A stretch of 64,000 bases of DNA from contig NZ_JAMFLH010000006.1 of NCBI RefSeq assembly GCF_023501975.1, positions 124,001 to 188,000 on the forward strand, written 5' to 3'. Both the position numbers and the translations under genes were made by a program. This stretch comes from Altererythrobacter sp. KTW20L (GTDB lineage Bacteria; Pseudomonadota; Alphaproteobacteria; Sphingomonadales; Sphingomonadaceae). Every line of letters begins with the position of its first letter. Positions within the stretch are counted from its first letter, which is position 1. The notes below the pieces were generated by a model. The model had not been told where the DNA came from. It made no database searches and saw only the letters and a program-made list of their open reading frames with translations. This document shows, piece after piece, positions 1 to 9,172 of this stretch.

Positions 1-487
1 CGCGCAGGTCCGGGATGATGCAGAACGAGCAGGCGTGGTTGCAGCCTTCGGAAATCTTGAGGTAGCTGTAATGGCGCGGGGTCAGCTTTACGTCACCCAG
101 CGTCAGATCCACGAACGGCCCTTGCGTCGGCGGCGCGGCGGCGTGGACGGCTTTCACTACGTCCTCGTACTGGTGCGCGCCGGTGATGGCGAGGACCTGG
201 GGGAAGCGGGCGCGGATGAGGTCCGCCTCCTCGCCCATGCAGCCGGTCACGATCACGCGGCCGTTCTCGGCAATGGCCTCGCCGATCGCCTCAAGGCTCT
301 CCTCCTTGGCGCTGTCGAGGAAGCCGCAGGTGTTGACCAGCACCACGTCGGCCCCCGCATAGTCGGGCGATATGGCATAGCCATCGGCCCTGAGCGCGGT
401 GAGGATGCGTTCGGAATCGACCAGGGCCTTGGGACAGCCAAGGCTGACGAGGCCCACGCGCTTCTGGTCGGGAATAAGGGTTGCCAT
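1..487 (-). CDS. rimO: Ribosomal protein S12 methylthiotransferase RimO (N-terminal part, cut by window edge)
   Basis: RimO is a radical-SAM, iron-sulfur enzyme that adds a methylthio group to an aspartate of ribosomal protein S12. Reading the minus strand from the ATG at 487, about 162 residues are visible before the window ends. The UPF0004 domain shows its three cluster cysteines (C18 in SLGCPKA, C54 in NTCGF, C83 in TGCMGE). The radical-SAM motif CNHACSFC follows at C149, C153 and C156. The motif [12 protein letters not shown] is typical of RimO rather than MiaB, which normally has a different N-terminal signature. The TRAM domain would lie outside the window. The gene diverges from the DUF1761 gene. 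Confidence 0.93.
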   Translation of the reverse strand, partial: MATLIPDQKRVGLVSLGCPKALVDSERILTALRADGYAISPDYAGADVVLVNTCGFLDSAKEESLEAIGEAIAENGRVIVTGCMGEEADLIRARFPQVLAITGAHQYEDVVKAVHAAAPPTQGPFVDLTLGDVKLTPRHYSYLKISEGCNHACSFCIIPDLR

Positions 488-560
488 GATGCAGCGGCCC
501 CTACACGCGATAGCGGCGATAGGCTAGTATCCGCAGGCTCAAGGCGAAGGGGAGGCGATT

Positions 561-959
561 ATGGGTCCGGTGAACTGGCTGGCGGTGGTGCTGGGCGCCC
601 TAGCGTTCTTCGTGGTTGGCGCGGTGTGGTATGGCGCACTGTTCGGCAAGGCATGGCAGCGCGAGGTCGGCCTGTCGGACGCGCAGTTGCGGGCATCGAA
701 CATGCAGCTGATCTTTGCCGCCTGCTTCGTGCTGGAACTGGTGGTGGCCTGGATGCTGGCCCACCTCATCGCCCGGACCAGCCCGGCGCCGCACGTGGTA
801 ATGATGTTCGCCTTCGGCTTCGGGGCATTCCTGATGACGCCCGCGGTGGGCATCAACTACCTCTACCAGCGCAAGTCGCTCAAGCTGTTCGCGATTGATG
901 CCGGGCACTTCATTGTTGGCATGGTGGCGATGGGCGGGGTCTTCGTGGCGCTGGGTTAG
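561..959 (+). CDS. DUF1761 family membrane protein
   Basis: This 132-residue protein is almost wholly hydrophobic. It has about four membrane segments: residues 5-27, 52-72, 77-95 and 108-130. The N-terminus, with NWLAVVLGA, a VWYG motif and FGKAW, fits the DUF1761 family, small inner-membrane proteins of unknown function. The ATG at 561 is preceded by a GGGAGG ribosome site six bases upstream, which supports this start. Its stop codon overlaps the stop of the convergent potassium channel gene by four bases, so no separate terminator fits between them. No function can be assigned. Confidence 0.8.
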   Translation: MGPVNWLAVVLGALAFFVVGAVWYGALFGKAWQREVGLSDAQLRASNMQLIFAACFVLELVVAWMLAHLIARTSPAPHVVMMFAFGFGAFLMTPAVGINYLYQRKSLKLFAIDAGHFIVGMVAMGGVFVALG

Positions 960-2047
960 GCTTTCGGACGTTTGCCGTTGCCGCCATTGCCCTTGCCATT
1001 ACCGTTGCCCTTGCCATTACCGTTGCCGTTGGGTTCGGTAGGCAGGATTTCCACCACGATGTCGCCGTCCATCAGGATCGTCGCCTCGTTCTCCCAATAG
1101 CCGAAGGCGGTGCCCTGGCGGTAGATGCGCAGGCCTTTGCCGCCGGAGACCAGCTCGCTCAGCGGGCGGCCGACTTCCTGGGGCGAAACCACCCGTTCGA
1201 CCAGTTGGACCCGGCCCGTCACGCTGGCGAGGTCGGCGAGGTAATCGGAGATGTGCGCCCCCTGCGCGCTGCCGGCCAGCAGCAGGCCGGTAAAGCGAAC
1301 CGGGTTGATCACATTGTCCGCCCCCGCCTGCCGCGCCAGGATCTCGTTGTCGGCCGCGCGCACCACAACGCTGATCGGCACCTTGGGGGCGAGGTGGCGC
1401 ACGGTCAGCACGATCAGGATCGAGCTGTCATCGCGCCCGGCCGACACCAGCACGCTGGCCGCCTCGGCGATGCGCACGGCTTCAAGACTTTCATCGCGCG
1501 AAGCATCGGCGGCGATCACGTTGCAGCCCAGCTCCTCGGCCAGGCGCAGGCGGTCCTCGCCCGGGTCCATGACCACGATGGACGTGGGATCGGCCCCGCG
1601 CTCGATCAGCTCGCGCACGGCTTCCGAGCCCGATACGCCGAAGCCGAGCACCACGATGTGGCCGGTCAGGTTCTTTTGGATGCGAGCCATGCGGAACTTC
1701 TCCCAGCTTCTCTTGATAAGGAACGAGTATGCGGCGCCAACAAAAATGAAGAGCACCGCGATCCGCACCGGGGTGACGATCACCGCCTCCACGAACCGCG
1801 CCGAATTGCTGATCGGCGCGATGTCGCCAAACCCCGTCGTGGTGATCGAGATCATCGTGAAATAGACCACGTCGAGGAAGCTGACATGGCCATCGTGATG
1901 ATCGATCAGTCCGTCGCGGTGGAACCAATGGATCATGATCACCATCAGGATCAACAACAGGGCAAAGCCGAGCCTGAGGCCCAGGTCGCCCCAGACCGGT
2001 ATCCTCACCTGTCGCCGCAGGGGGGTGAACTTGCGGCTTGGCTTCAT
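956..2047 (-). CDS. Two-TM potassium channel family protein with TrkA-N (RCK) domain
   Basis: This is probably an inner-membrane, nucleotide-gated potassium channel subunit of 363 residues. Two membrane segments (about 24-42 and 88-110) flank a pore helix. The selectivity filter is TTTGFGD at 69-75, a variant of TVGYGD. A Rossmann RCK domain starts at about 138 with GFGVSG (145-150), followed by an aspartate-bearing nucleotide-binding strand. The C-terminus ends in a low-complexity Asn/Gly/Lys tail. The ATG at 2047 is chosen because it overlaps the surE stop (TGATG), and the longer upstream reading frame lies entirely inside surE. The gene is last in serS-surE-channel and is probably translationally coupled to surE. 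Confidence 0.85.
   Translation of the reverse strand: MKPSRKFTPLRRQVRIPVWGDLGLRLGFALLLILMVIMIHWFHRDGLIDHHDGHVSFLDVVYFTMISITTTGFGDIAPISNSARFVEAVIVTPVRIAVLFIFVGAAYSFLIKRSWEKFRMARIQKNLTGHIVVLGFGVSGSEAVRELIERGADPTSIVVMDPGEDRLRLAEELGCNVIAADASRDESLEAVRIAEAASVLVSAGRDDSSILIVLTVRHLAPKVPISVVVRAADNEILARQAGADNVINPVRFTGLLLAGSAQGAHISDYLADLASVTGRVQLVERVVSPQEVGRPLSELVSGGKGLRIYRQGTAFGYWENEATILMDGDIVVEILPTEPNGNGNGKGNGNGKGNGGNGKRPKA
971..1032. repeat. Short in-frame microrepeat coding the Asn-Gly-Lys tail of the channel
   Basis: Six-base units related to CCATTG, CCGTTG and CCCTTG are iterated near the 3' end of the channel gene. On the minus strand they encode alternating Asn-Gly and Lys-Gly. Such tracts change length by slippage. 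The encoded tail lies after the RCK domain and is probably disordered. Confidence 0.7.
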
Positions 2048-2814
2048 CAGGTGGCGAACCTCTCGGCCAGCAGGCCGATGGCGGAATGGTGGGTGAAGTC
2101 GAGCTGCAGAGGCGTGACGGCAACATAGCCATCGGCCACGGCTTCCAGATCGGTTCCGTGATCCAGCGTGTGCTCCATCTCCTCCAGCCCGAACCAGTAG
2201 TACTTGCGCCCGCGCGGATCGGTCCCTTCGACCAGGCTGCCGCGATCGTAATCGTGGAACCCCTGCCGGACCACGCGCACGCCTTTGACCTCGGCGGCGG
2301 GGACATCGGGGAAGTTGACGTTGACCAGCGTGCGTTTGGCCATGCGGACATCGGTCAGCGGAGCGAGCACGCGCTCGGCCCATCCTGCCGCGGCATCGAA
2401 CCGCGCACCGCCGATGCGGCCCGGCACGCGCTGCGCCTGGCTCAGCGCAATGGCCGGAATGCCCGCCAGCGCGGCTTCCATCGCGGCGGAAATGGTGCCG
2501 GAATAGGTAATATCGTCGCCCAGGTTCTCGCCGGCATTGATGCCGGAGATGACGAGGTCGGGCTTCCCGTCGGGGAACAGCTTGCGCAGCGCCAGGTTAA
2601 CCGCATCGGTCGGCGTGCCGGTTACGGAGAAACGCTTGTCGCCATGGTCCAGCAAGCGCACCGGCATATGCAGTGTCAGCGAATGCCCCGCGCCCGATTG
2701 CTCCTCTGCCGGGGCGCAGACCCAGACATCATCCGACAGGCGATGCGCGATTTCCTCCAGCAGCGCGAAGCCCGGCGCGTGGATGCCGTCATCGTTGGTG
2801 AGGAGGATGCGCAT
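2047..2814 (-). CDS. surE: 5'/3'-nucleotidase SurE
   Basis: SurE is a cytoplasmic metal-dependent nucleoside monophosphate phosphatase of the stationary-phase survival family. The 255-residue product begins with the diagnostic motif LLTNDDG, where D8 and D9 bind the metal. It also carries the conserved SGINAGENLGDDITYSGT segment (about residues 90-107), which supplies the metal-binding asparagine and phosphate contacts. Length is normal for the family. It lies ten bases after serS and overlaps the channel gene by one base, so the three are probably one transcript. The serS-surE pairing is common in alphaproteobacteria. Confidence 0.96.
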   Translation of the reverse strand: MRILLTNDDGIHAPGFALLEEIAHRLSDDVWVCAPAEEQSGAGHSLTLHMPVRLLDHGDKRFSVTGTPTDAVNLALRKLFPDGKPDLVISGINAGENLGDDITYSGTISAAMEAALAGIPAIALSQAQRVPGRIGGARFDAAAGWAERVLAPLTDVRMAKRTLVNVNFPDVPAAEVKGVRVVRQGFHDYDRGSLVEGTDPRGRKYYWFGLEEMEHTLDHGTDLEAVADGYVAVTPLQLDFTHHSAIGLLAERFAT

Positions 2815-2824
2815 CAGCTTGTGG

Positions 2825-4105
2825 TCACGCGGCAGGCATCAGGCGATCCAGCCCGCCCATATAGGGAGCGAGCACGGCGGGCACTTCGATCGAGCCATCG
2901 GCCTGCTGATAGTTCTCCAGCACGGCCACCAGCGTGCGCCCGACCGCGAGTCCCGAGCCGTTCAGCGTATGGACGAAAGCCGTGCCTTTCCCGCCCTCTG
3001 GCCGGTAGCGCGCCGCCATGCGCCGCGCCTGGAAATCGCCGCACCAGCTGATCGAGCTGATCTCGCGGTAGGCACCCTGGCCGGGCAGCCAGACTTCGAG
3101 GTCGTAAGTCATTTTCGCGCCGAAGCCCATGTCGCCGGTGCACAGCAGCACGCGGCGATAGGGCAGGCCGAGCGCCTGGAGGATGGATTCCGCGCTGGTG
3201 ACCATATGGTCATGTTCTGCCTGCCAGTCCTCCTCGCGGCAGATCGAGACCAGCTCCACCTTGTCGAACTGGTGCTGGCGGATGAACCCCCGCGTATCGC
3301 GCCCCGCCGCGCCCGCCTCGCTGCGGAAACAGGGGGTGAGCGCGGTGAGGCGCAAGGGCCGCGAGAGGTCGTCGATGATCTGTTCGCGCACCGAATTGGT
3401 GAGGGAGACTTCGGCGGTGGGGATCAGCCAGTGACCGCTCGTGGTCTGGAACAGGTCCTCGGCAAACTTCGGCAACTGGTTGGTGCCATAGACCGCCTCG
3501 TCTTTCACCAGCAGCGGCGGGGCGCACTCGACATAGCCGTTCTGCCCTGTCTGCATGTCGAGCATGAACTGCCCCAGCGCCCGGTTTAGCCGGGCCATCT
3601 GGCCGCGCAGGAAAGTGAAGCGCGCGCCGCTCATTTTCGCGCCCGTATCGAATTCCATGCCGAGCAGCGGGCCGATGTCGGCGTGCTCCATTGGCGGGAA
3701 GTCGAAGCTGCGTTGCGTGCCCCAGTGACCCACTTCGACATTGTCCGCTTCGTCCGCCCCTTCGGGCACATCGTCGGCGGGCAGGTTGGGGATGGCGGCG
3801 AGCAGATCGTCCAGCGCCTTGCCTGCCTTGCGCTCGTCTTCTTCCAGCGCGGGCATGTCGGTCTTGATGGTGGCGACTTCGGCCTTCAGCGCCTCGGCCC
3901 GGTCCTTGTCGCCCTGGGCCATGGCCTGGCCGATCAGTTTGGATGCCTCGTTGCGGCGGCCCTGCAGGTCCTGCAGCCGGGTGGACAGCGCGCGGCGCTC
4001 CTCGTCCATGGCGACAAGGCTGGCGGCCAGCGGGTCGAGCCCGCGCTTGGCCAAGGCGGCGTCGAAGGCGGCGGGGTTCTCGCGGATCAGGCGGATATCA
4101 TGCAT
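2825..4105 (-). CDS. serS: Seryl-tRNA synthetase
   Basis: SerRS charges tRNA-Ser (and tRNA-Sec where present) with serine. The 426-residue product has the N-terminal coiled-coil tRNA-binding arm (residues 1-105, rich in Arg, Glu, Ala and Lys) and then the class II catalytic core. Motif 2 is visible as [22 protein letters not shown] and motif 3 near the C-terminus as [19 protein letters not shown]. The start [11 protein letters not shown] matches the usual SerRS beginning. It is the first gene of serS-surE-channel on the minus strand. Confidence 0.97.
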   Translation of the reverse strand: MHDIRLIRENPAAFDAALAKRGLDPLAASLVAMDEERRALSTRLQDLQGRRNEASKLIGQAMAQGDKDRAEALKAEVATIKTDMPALEEDERKAGKALDDLLAAIPNLPADDVPEGADEADNVEVGHWGTQRSFDFPPMEHADIGPLLGMEFDTGAKMSGARFTFLRGQMARLNRALGQFMLDMQTGQNGYVECAPPLLVKDEAVYGTNQLPKFAEDLFQTTSGHWLIPTAEVSLTNSVREQIIDDLSRPLRLTALTPCFRSEAGAAGRDTRGFIRQHQFDKVELVSICREEDWQAEHDHMVTSAESILQALGLPYRRVLLCTGDMGFGAKMTYDLEVWLPGQGAYREISSISWCGDFQARRMAARYRPEGGKGTAFVHTLNGSGLAVGRTLVAVLENYQQADGSIEVPAVLAPYMGGLDRLMPAA

Positions 4106-4165
4106 GGGGGCGGGCTATGCCCTCGGGCCCCCCATATTGTCCAGCCCGACCGAAGATAGCAGCCG

Positions 4166-4360
4166 CTACTTCTTCGCCTTGCAGGTGTTGACGCCCAGCA
4201 GCGAATAGGCGGGGCAGGTGCGCAGGAACCCGGTGGCGAGCGGAATGATACCCAGCCAGCCCCAAGGGGTCTGCGGCCCGACGAATACCAGCGCGATCAG
4301 GACTAGGCCGACGACGATGCGCAAGAGGCGGTCGGTGCTGCCGACATTGGTGGTGAACAT
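4166..4360 (-). CDS. DUF2892 (YgaP-type) small membrane protein
   Basis: A 64-residue protein with two membrane segments (about 11-28 and 31-48), an internal turn with TPWGWLGIIPL, and the C-terminal CPAYSLLGVNTC motif of DUF2892 proteins. In some bacteria this fold is fused to rhodanese domains; here it stands alone. The start at 4360 is fixed by AAGGAG seven to eight bases upstream. Longer readings begin inside the intergenic repeat and show no family similarity. The two cysteines in the C-terminal motif are conserved in the family, but their role is unknown. Confidence 0.8.
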   Translation of the reverse strand: MFTTNVGSTDRLLRIVVGLVLIALVFVGPQTPWGWLGIIPLATGFLRTCPAYSLLGVNTCKAKK

Positions 4361-4440
4361 GGTGCAATCTCCTTGTGCCGGTGTTTTGGGCCGGGAGGGG
4401 AGTGGTGGCATTGACATGGGACAAGGTTCTCTTGCCTTCC

Positions 4441-4606
4441 GAAAGCCCATCCGGGCTTTCGGTCCTCGGTGCTGTTCCCTCCACTACGTTGCGGGGCACC
4501 TGCGGGCGGGCGGTTGCCCTTTGGTTCGGCTGGTCGCCGAACGTTCAGCGGATCATTGATGGGCTGGAACGGGCCAAAGGCCCGCAAGCGCAAACGCGCG
4601 CCCGCA
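4441..4606 (+). repeat. Foldable dispersed intergenic repeat, copy A
   Basis: This copy matches the reverse complement of 41750-41980 over most of its length. Shared blocks in order are: a tip hairpin CCCATCCGGG; GGTCCTCGGTGC; a CCTCC-CTACG-GC core; GGGCACCTGCGGGCG; a hairpin GGTTCGGC-loop-GCCGAAC; GCTGGAACGGGC; and GGCCCGCAAGCGC-AACGCGCGCCCGCA. In copy A the tip stem is CGAAAGCCC paired with GGGCTTTCG around an ATCC loop (4440-4461). The closing arm present in copy B is missing here. It occupies most of the gene-free stretch 4361-4700 between the DUF2892 gene and tRNA-Val. Confidence 0.75.
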
Positions 4607-4655
4607 ACCCACAGTTCTTCAGGAGAGAGAGCGCCCCTTCGCTATCGCTCGGGAG

Positions 4656-4699
4656 TTTCGACGGAAATCCATCCCCCGGATGGTTTTCTCCAGTCGAAA
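4656..4699 (-). terminator. Hairpin just 3' of tRNA-Val
   Basis: On the minus strand, immediately after the tRNA-Val CCA, TTCGAC and GTCGAA form an outer stem and CCATCC/GGATGG an inner stem around a GGG loop. There is no clear T-run after it. It could be a 3' processing or termination structure for the tRNA transcript, but this is inferred only from position and dyad symmetry. Confidence 0.4.
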
Positions 4700-4700
4700 C

Positions 4701-4775
4701 TGGTGGGCGCGGCAGGGATTGAACCTGCGACCCCACCCGTGTGAAGGGTGTGCTCTACCACTGAGCTACGCGCCC
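4701..4775 (-). tRNA. tRNA-Val (anticodon CAC)
   Basis: On the minus strand a complete cloverleaf is present. The acceptor stem GGGCGCG/CGCGCCC is perfect. The D arm is AGCTCAGTGGTAGAGC, and the anticodon stem CACCC/GGGTG encloses TTCACAC (anticodon CAC, reading GUG). The T arm has GGTTCAATCC. The 3' CCA is encoded at 4701-4703. It lies between copy A of the dispersed repeat and the 3' end of sppA on the same strand, about 65 bases downstream of sppA. Confidence 0.96.
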
Positions 4776-4840
4776 GTCGGCGGACCAGTGGTCCGGACAG
4801 GGGCGCGCCATTGCCATGGTGGCGCGCGAATGACAAGCCG

Positions 4841-6772
4841 TCAATGTGCCAAAAAGCGTGCGGCGAGGCTGCTCCACCACGGTGTAACGCCCCTGCGCGC
4901 GGCGGGCAGGGCCACGGCAGTCTCCGGCGCGCAGCCGAGGCACAGGGCCTGGACGCCGGGCGCGGCCATCAGGCGGTCGAGATCGGCCAGCACGCGGGCG
5001 GCCACCTGCTGTTCTTGCCGGGCGAACAGGCTGGACATGCTGACCAGCCCCTGCGGCCGGTCCCTGGCCTGTCCGCCGAGTGCTCCTGCCAGCATGGCGG
5101 CAAAGGGATCGGGCGGGCTGGTGAGGAAGCGTTCGTTCCACTTGCCCTCTTCCAGTCCGGCTTCCTGCGCCGCCCATTCGAGCGCGGCGTCGAGCCCGCC
5201 GAACTGGTCCACCAGCCCCAGTTGCCGGGCCGAACCGCCGGTCCAGACGCGGCCCTGCGCCAGCTCGTCGGCGCGGGCAGGGGTGATGTTGCGAGCTTCG
5301 GCCACCAGGCCCACGAACCTGCCATAGATCGCCTCGGTCTCGTTCTGCAGCAGGGCCTCGGTCTCGGGCGTAAAGCCGCCGAGAATATCGGGCTGGCCCG
5401 ATAGCGGCGTGGTGCGGATGCTTTCGGAATTCACCCCATATTCGGCCATGATCTCCTCGAAACTGGGGACCACCAGGATCACGCCGATGGACCCGGTGAG
5501 CGTTTCGGGCTCGGCGAAAATCCGCTGGCCGGCCGTGGCGATCCAGTAGCCGCCGCTGGCCGCATAGTTGCCCATCGAGACCACCACCGGGATGTCCTTG
5601 TCGCGGAAGCGCATTACGGCGCGGCGGATCGATTCCGACCCTGTCACCGTGCCGCCGGGCGAATCGATGCGGACGACCAGTGCCGCCAGGTCATCGTCGA
5701 GCGCGTCTTCCAGCAGCTTCGTGATGCGGGCCGCACCGGCGCTGCCGGGTCCGGCGTTCCCGTCGCTGATCTCGCCGGCAATGGTGATGACGCCAATGGT
5801 CTTGTTGCCGCCGCCGCTCAGGCTGCGCAGCCCGCTGCCGCCGCGATTATCGTCCCGCGTGGCGGCGATGAAAGTGTCGAGGTCGGTCGAGGCGAAGGCG
5901 CCGGGCAGGTTGCTCCACTCGTCTTCGCCTGCCAGTTCGGCCACTGCTGCGCTCCACTCGTCATAAGTGCCGATCCTGTCGGCAAGGCCCGTGGCGAGCG
6001 CGGCCTGGGCCATGTCCCCGCCATTGGCCGCCAGCGTTTCGATGAGGCCCGTGGTGGCAGCATCAAGATCTGCATCGGGCCGCGCCTGGATTACCTGCGC
6101 GCGGTATTCGTCCCACAGCTGCCCGGTGTAGGTTTCCAGGTTCTCGCGCATTTCGGGCGACATGGCAGAATTGGAATAGGGTTCGCCCGTGCCCTTGTAG
6201 GTGCCAACCTGGTAGACGTGGGCGTTAATGCCATAACGTTCCAGCGCCTCGCCATAGAACAGGATCGAGCCGCCCGGCCCGCGCACGGCGACGCCGCCCA
6301 GCGGATCGACCCAGACTTCGCTCGCCTGGGCAGCCAGCATCACGGCATCGTCGGAATAGGCCACGCCATAGGCCAGGATCGGCTTGTCCGCGCCGCGGAA
6401 CCGGCCCAGCGCCTCGGCCACTTCGCGTACCGATACGGCAGGTCCGCCGGTGAACATGGTGAGGTCCAGCGCGATGGCCTTGATGCGGTCGTCGGTCGCG
6501 GCCCGGTCGATCGCCTGGGCCATGTCACGCGCGGCATATTCGCGGGTGGGCAGGGTGCCGGAGAGGAGCGCGCCGAACGGATCGACTGCCGCCACTTCCT
6601 CCACGATGGATCCGTCAAGATCGATCAGCAGCGCGCCTTCGCGCACCTGCGCCGGGCTGGGCCGCCCGCTCAGGGCCGCGAACAGAAGGCCAAAGAACAA
6701 CAGCAGGAACAGGAGGGCGAGCCCGTCCTTGATGCCCACCAGCAGCCGCCAGACCTTGCCCGCAAAACTCAT
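4841..6772 (-). CDS. sppA: Signal peptide peptidase SppA, 67 kDa type
   Basis: SppA is an inner-membrane serine protease that degrades cleaved signal peptides. The 643-residue length matches the long, tandem-domain (67K) type. One N-terminal membrane anchor spans about residues 15-36. The first peptidase_S49 domain carries the catalytic lysine in TYKGTGEPYSNSAMSPE. The second carries the serine in the segment AASGGYWIATAGQ, followed by TLTGSIGV, as in E. coli SppA. Its 5' end faces pyrB with about 110 bases between the divergent starts. tRNA-Val lies downstream on the same strand. Confidence 0.95.
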   Translation of the reverse strand: MSFAGKVWRLLVGIKDGLALLFLLLFFGLLFAALSGRPSPAQVREGALLIDLDGSIVEEVAAVDPFGALLSGTLPTREYAARDMAQAIDRAATDDRIKAIALDLTMFTGGPAVSVREVAEALGRFRGADKPILAYGVAYSDDAVMLAAQASEVWVDPLGGVAVRGPGGSILFYGEALERYGINAHVYQVGTYKGTGEPYSNSAMSPEMRENLETYTGQLWDEYRAQVIQARPDADLDAATTGLIETLAANGGDMAQAALATGLADRIGTYDEWSAAVAELAGEDEWSNLPGAFASTDLDTFIAATRDDNRGGSGLRSLSGGGNKTIGVITIAGEISDGNAGPGSAGAARITKLLEDALDDDLAALVVRIDSPGGTVTGSESIRRAVMRFRDKDIPVVVSMGNYAASGGYWIATAGQRIFAEPETLTGSIGVILVVPSFEEIMAEYGVNSESIRTTPLSGQPDILGGFTPETEALLQNETEAIYGRFVGLVAEARNITPARADELAQGRVWTGGSARQLGLVDQFGGLDAALEWAAQEAGLEEGKWNERFLTSPPDPFAAMLAGALGGQARDRPQGLVSMSSLFARQEQQVAARVLADLDRLMAAPGVQALCLGCAPETAVALPAARRGVTPWWSSLAARFLAH

Positions 6773-6881
6773 GTCGCAATCCCGTTCGATGTCATGCGCC
6801 GCAAGCTAGGGACGAAGTGGCACATGTTAAAGCTGAAAGCGCTTGAGTGCGCGACATGGCTCGACTAGGGCCTTGCCTTTA

Positions 6882-7931
6882 ATGACATCGGCACAAACAC
6901 CCTCTTCGCACACCCGCTTTCCGGCGGGCGGGCGGGCCTTCCCGCATCGTGACCTGATCGCCATCGGCGCGCTGGCCACGCACGAGATCCTCTACCTGCT
7001 GGAGGAGGCCGAACCCTGGGTCGCCTTCAACCGCCAGCCGGCCAAACACGCCGATGCCCTGGCCGGGCTGACGATCATCAACGCCTTCTTCGAAAACTCC
7101 ACCCGCACGCTGTTGAGCTTCGAAATCGCCGGCAAGCGGTTGGGCGCCGACGTGGTCAACATGCATGCTGCGCAATCGAGCGTGAAGAAGGGCGAGACGC
7201 TGATCGATACGGCAAAAACCCTCAACGCCATGCGCGCCGATGCGCTGGTGATCCGCCACGGATCGAGCGGCGCGGTCGGGCTGATCGCCGACAAGGTCGA
7301 TTGCCCGGTGCTCAACGCGGGCGACGGCCAGCACGAACACCCCACCCAGGCCCTGCTCGATGCCCTGGCCCTGCGCCATGCCCTGCGGGAGCGCGGCGAG
7401 GCCAGCAGCGACGGGATGATGGTGGGGCGCACTGTGACGATCTGCGGCGATGTGCTGCACAGCCGCGTGGCGCGCTCCAATGTCCTGTGCCTCCAGGCGT
7501 TGGGCGCCACGGTGCGGGTCTGCGCGCCGCCTGCCCTGATGCCGCTGGGGATCGAGGCCATGGGGGTGGAGGTGTTCCACCACTTCGATGCTGCACTGGC
7601 CGGGGCCGACGTGGTGATGATGCTGCGCCTGCAGAATGAGCGGATGGACGGCCAGTTCATCCCGTCCCCGCGCGAGTATCGCCACCTTTACGGGCTGACG
7701 TCCAAGCGTCTTGCGCTGGCGGCGCCCGATGCCATCGTCATGCACCCCGGTCCGATGAACCGCGGGGTCGAGATCGACAGTGATGTGGCCGACATGCCCG
7801 GCCGCTCGATCATCACCAGCCAGGTCGAGATGGGCGTGGCGATCCGCATGGCCTGCCTCGACGTTCTGACGCGGAAAGCGCGCCGCATCCCCGGCTGGGG
7901 TGCCAAAGATAGTGCAGGTGAGTGGGTATGA
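6882..7931 (+). CDS. pyrB: Aspartate carbamoyltransferase catalytic subunit
   Basis: PyrB joins carbamoyl phosphate and aspartate in the first committed step of pyrimidine synthesis. The carbamoyl-phosphate motif [13 protein letters not shown] (about residues 69-81) and the HPTQALLDA segment are intact. The aspartate-binding MLRLQNERM region and the terminal [11 protein letters not shown] motif are also present. The start at 6882 gives 349 residues; an in-frame ATG at 6843 would add 13 unsupported residues. The stop overlaps the next gene as ATGA, so the dihydroorotase-like partner is translationally coupled. No regulatory subunit gene (pyrI) is nearby. Confidence 0.95.
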   Translation: MTSAQTPSSHTRFPAGGRAFPHRDLIAIGALATHEILYLLEEAEPWVAFNRQPAKHADALAGLTIINAFFENSTRTLLSFEIAGKRLGADVVNMHAAQSSVKKGETLIDTAKTLNAMRADALVIRHGSSGAVGLIADKVDCPVLNAGDGQHEHPTQALLDALALRHALRERGEASSDGMMVGRTVTICGDVLHSRVARSNVLCLQALGATVRVCAPPALMPLGIEAMGVEVFHHFDAALAGADVVMMLRLQNERMDGQFIPSPREYRHLYGLTSKRLALAAPDAIVMHPGPMNRGVEIDSDVADMPGRSIITSQVEMGVAIRMACLDVLTRKARRIPGWGAKDSAGEWV

Positions 7932-9157
7932 AACAACAGCGCGCCATTGCGATTACCGGCGGCAGGCTGGTGACACCCGCAGGGCTGGTCGAAGGCACCC
8001 TGAGGCTGGCTGACGGCGCGATCGCTTCGGTCGGCGGCGATGTGGCCGATGGCGACGAGGTCATCGAGGCCAAAGGCCAGCTCGTCACCCCCGGCCTGGT
8101 CGATTTCGGCGTCTTCGCCATCGATAAGCCTGCGTTCCATTTCGGCGGCATCACCCGCGCCGGGCTGATGCCCGACAGCTCGCCGCCGCTCGATCATCCG
8201 GGCAGCGTGCGGTTTGCGGCGCAGAGCGGCAAGCCCGATTTCTGGGTTCACCCGCTGGCGGGCGCGACGGTGGGCCTGGCGGGGCAGCAACTGGCCGAGA
8301 TCGCGATGATGCGCGATGCAGGGGCGCGGGCCATTGCCACCGGGCGCGGGTGGATCGCCGATTCGGGCGTGATGCTGCGGCTGCTGCAATATGCCGCGAT
8401 GCTCGACATGGTCGTGGTGACCCATGCCGAGGATGGCTGGCTGGCTGGCAAGGCGGCAGCTACGGCGGGCGAGATGGCTACGCGGCTGGGCCTGCCGAGC
8501 GCACCTGCCGAAGCCGAAGCGCTGGCAGTGGCCCGCGATATCGCCCTGGCCGAGCTGGCGGGTGCCCGCCTGCACCTCAGGCAAGTGACCACACGCGCCG
8601 CGCTCGACTTGGTGCGAGCAGCCAAGGCACGCGGGCTGGCGGTTACCGCAGGAGTGACTCCGGCGCATTTCATGTTGTCGGACCTCGCCCTGGCCGAATT
8701 CCGTACATTCGCCCGCCTTTCGCCGCCCTTGCGATCGGAGGATGACCGGCAGGCGGTGATTGCGGCGATTGGCGATGGCACGATCGATGTCATTTCCAGC
8801 GGCCACGATCCGCGCGGGCCGGAAGACAAGAACCTGCCCTTCGCCGATGCCGCGCCGGGCATGGCCGGGGCAGAGACGCTGCTCGCCATGGTGCTGACGC
8901 TGGTCAGGGACGGCGTGACCGACCTGCCCCGTGCCTTCGACCTGGTCGCCCGCAATCCCGCCCGGCTGCTGGGCGTGGCGGCGGGCGAACTGGCGGCAGG
9001 GATGGAGGCCGATGTTGCGCTGGTCGATCCAGAGCGGCCGTGGATTATCGATTCTGCGCGGATGGAAGCCCAGGCGGGCAACACGCCGTTCGATCGCCAG
9101 CCCGCACAGGGCCGCGTCACCGCCCTGTGGAAGGGCGGCGTGCGGATTTCACGCTAG
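7928..9157 (+). CDS. Dihydroorotase-like protein, probably non-catalytic (PyrC' type)
   Basis: This 409-residue amidohydrolase-fold protein is coupled to pyrB by a 4-base ATGA overlap. The fold signature TPGLVDF is present, but the zinc motif HxH that should follow reads GVFAIDKP. The usual TPHH is TPAH. The catalytic-Asp motif TDHAPH reads SGHDPR. The middle THAED segment is kept. With three active-site motifs changed, catalysis is unlikely. In pseudomonads an inactive PyrC' that overlaps pyrB is needed to assemble ATCase, and by analogy this is probably a structural subunit of the PyrB complex. Automated annotation would probably call it dihydroorotase. Confidence 0.85.
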   Translation: MKQQRAIAITGGRLVTPAGLVEGTLRLADGAIASVGGDVADGDEVIEAKGQLVTPGLVDFGVFAIDKPAFHFGGITRAGLMPDSSPPLDHPGSVRFAAQSGKPDFWVHPLAGATVGLAGQQLAEIAMMRDAGARAIATGRGWIADSGVMLRLLQYAAMLDMVVVTHAEDGWLAGKAAATAGEMATRLGLPSAPAEAEALAVARDIALAELAGARLHLRQVTTRAALDLVRAAKARGLAVTAGVTPAHFMLSDLALAEFRTFARLSPPLRSEDDRQAVIAAIGDGTIDVISSGHDPRGPEDKNLPFADAAPGMAGAETLLAMVLTLVRDGVTDLPRAFDLVARNPARLLGVAAGELAAGMEADVALVDPERPWIIDSARMEAQAGNTPFDRQPAQGRVTALWKGGVRISR

Positions 9158-9172
9158 GACAAGTCGCGAGGT

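Noticed and set aside
4361-4499. Longer versions of the DUF2892 protein starting in the repeat region
   Set aside because: The extensions translate copy A of the repeat and lack similarity; AAGGAG supports the start at 4360.
7688-8806. Minus-strand open frame opposite the PyrC' gene
   Set aside because: Shadow of the plus-strand pyrB/PyrC' pair, no ribosome site or conserved motif.
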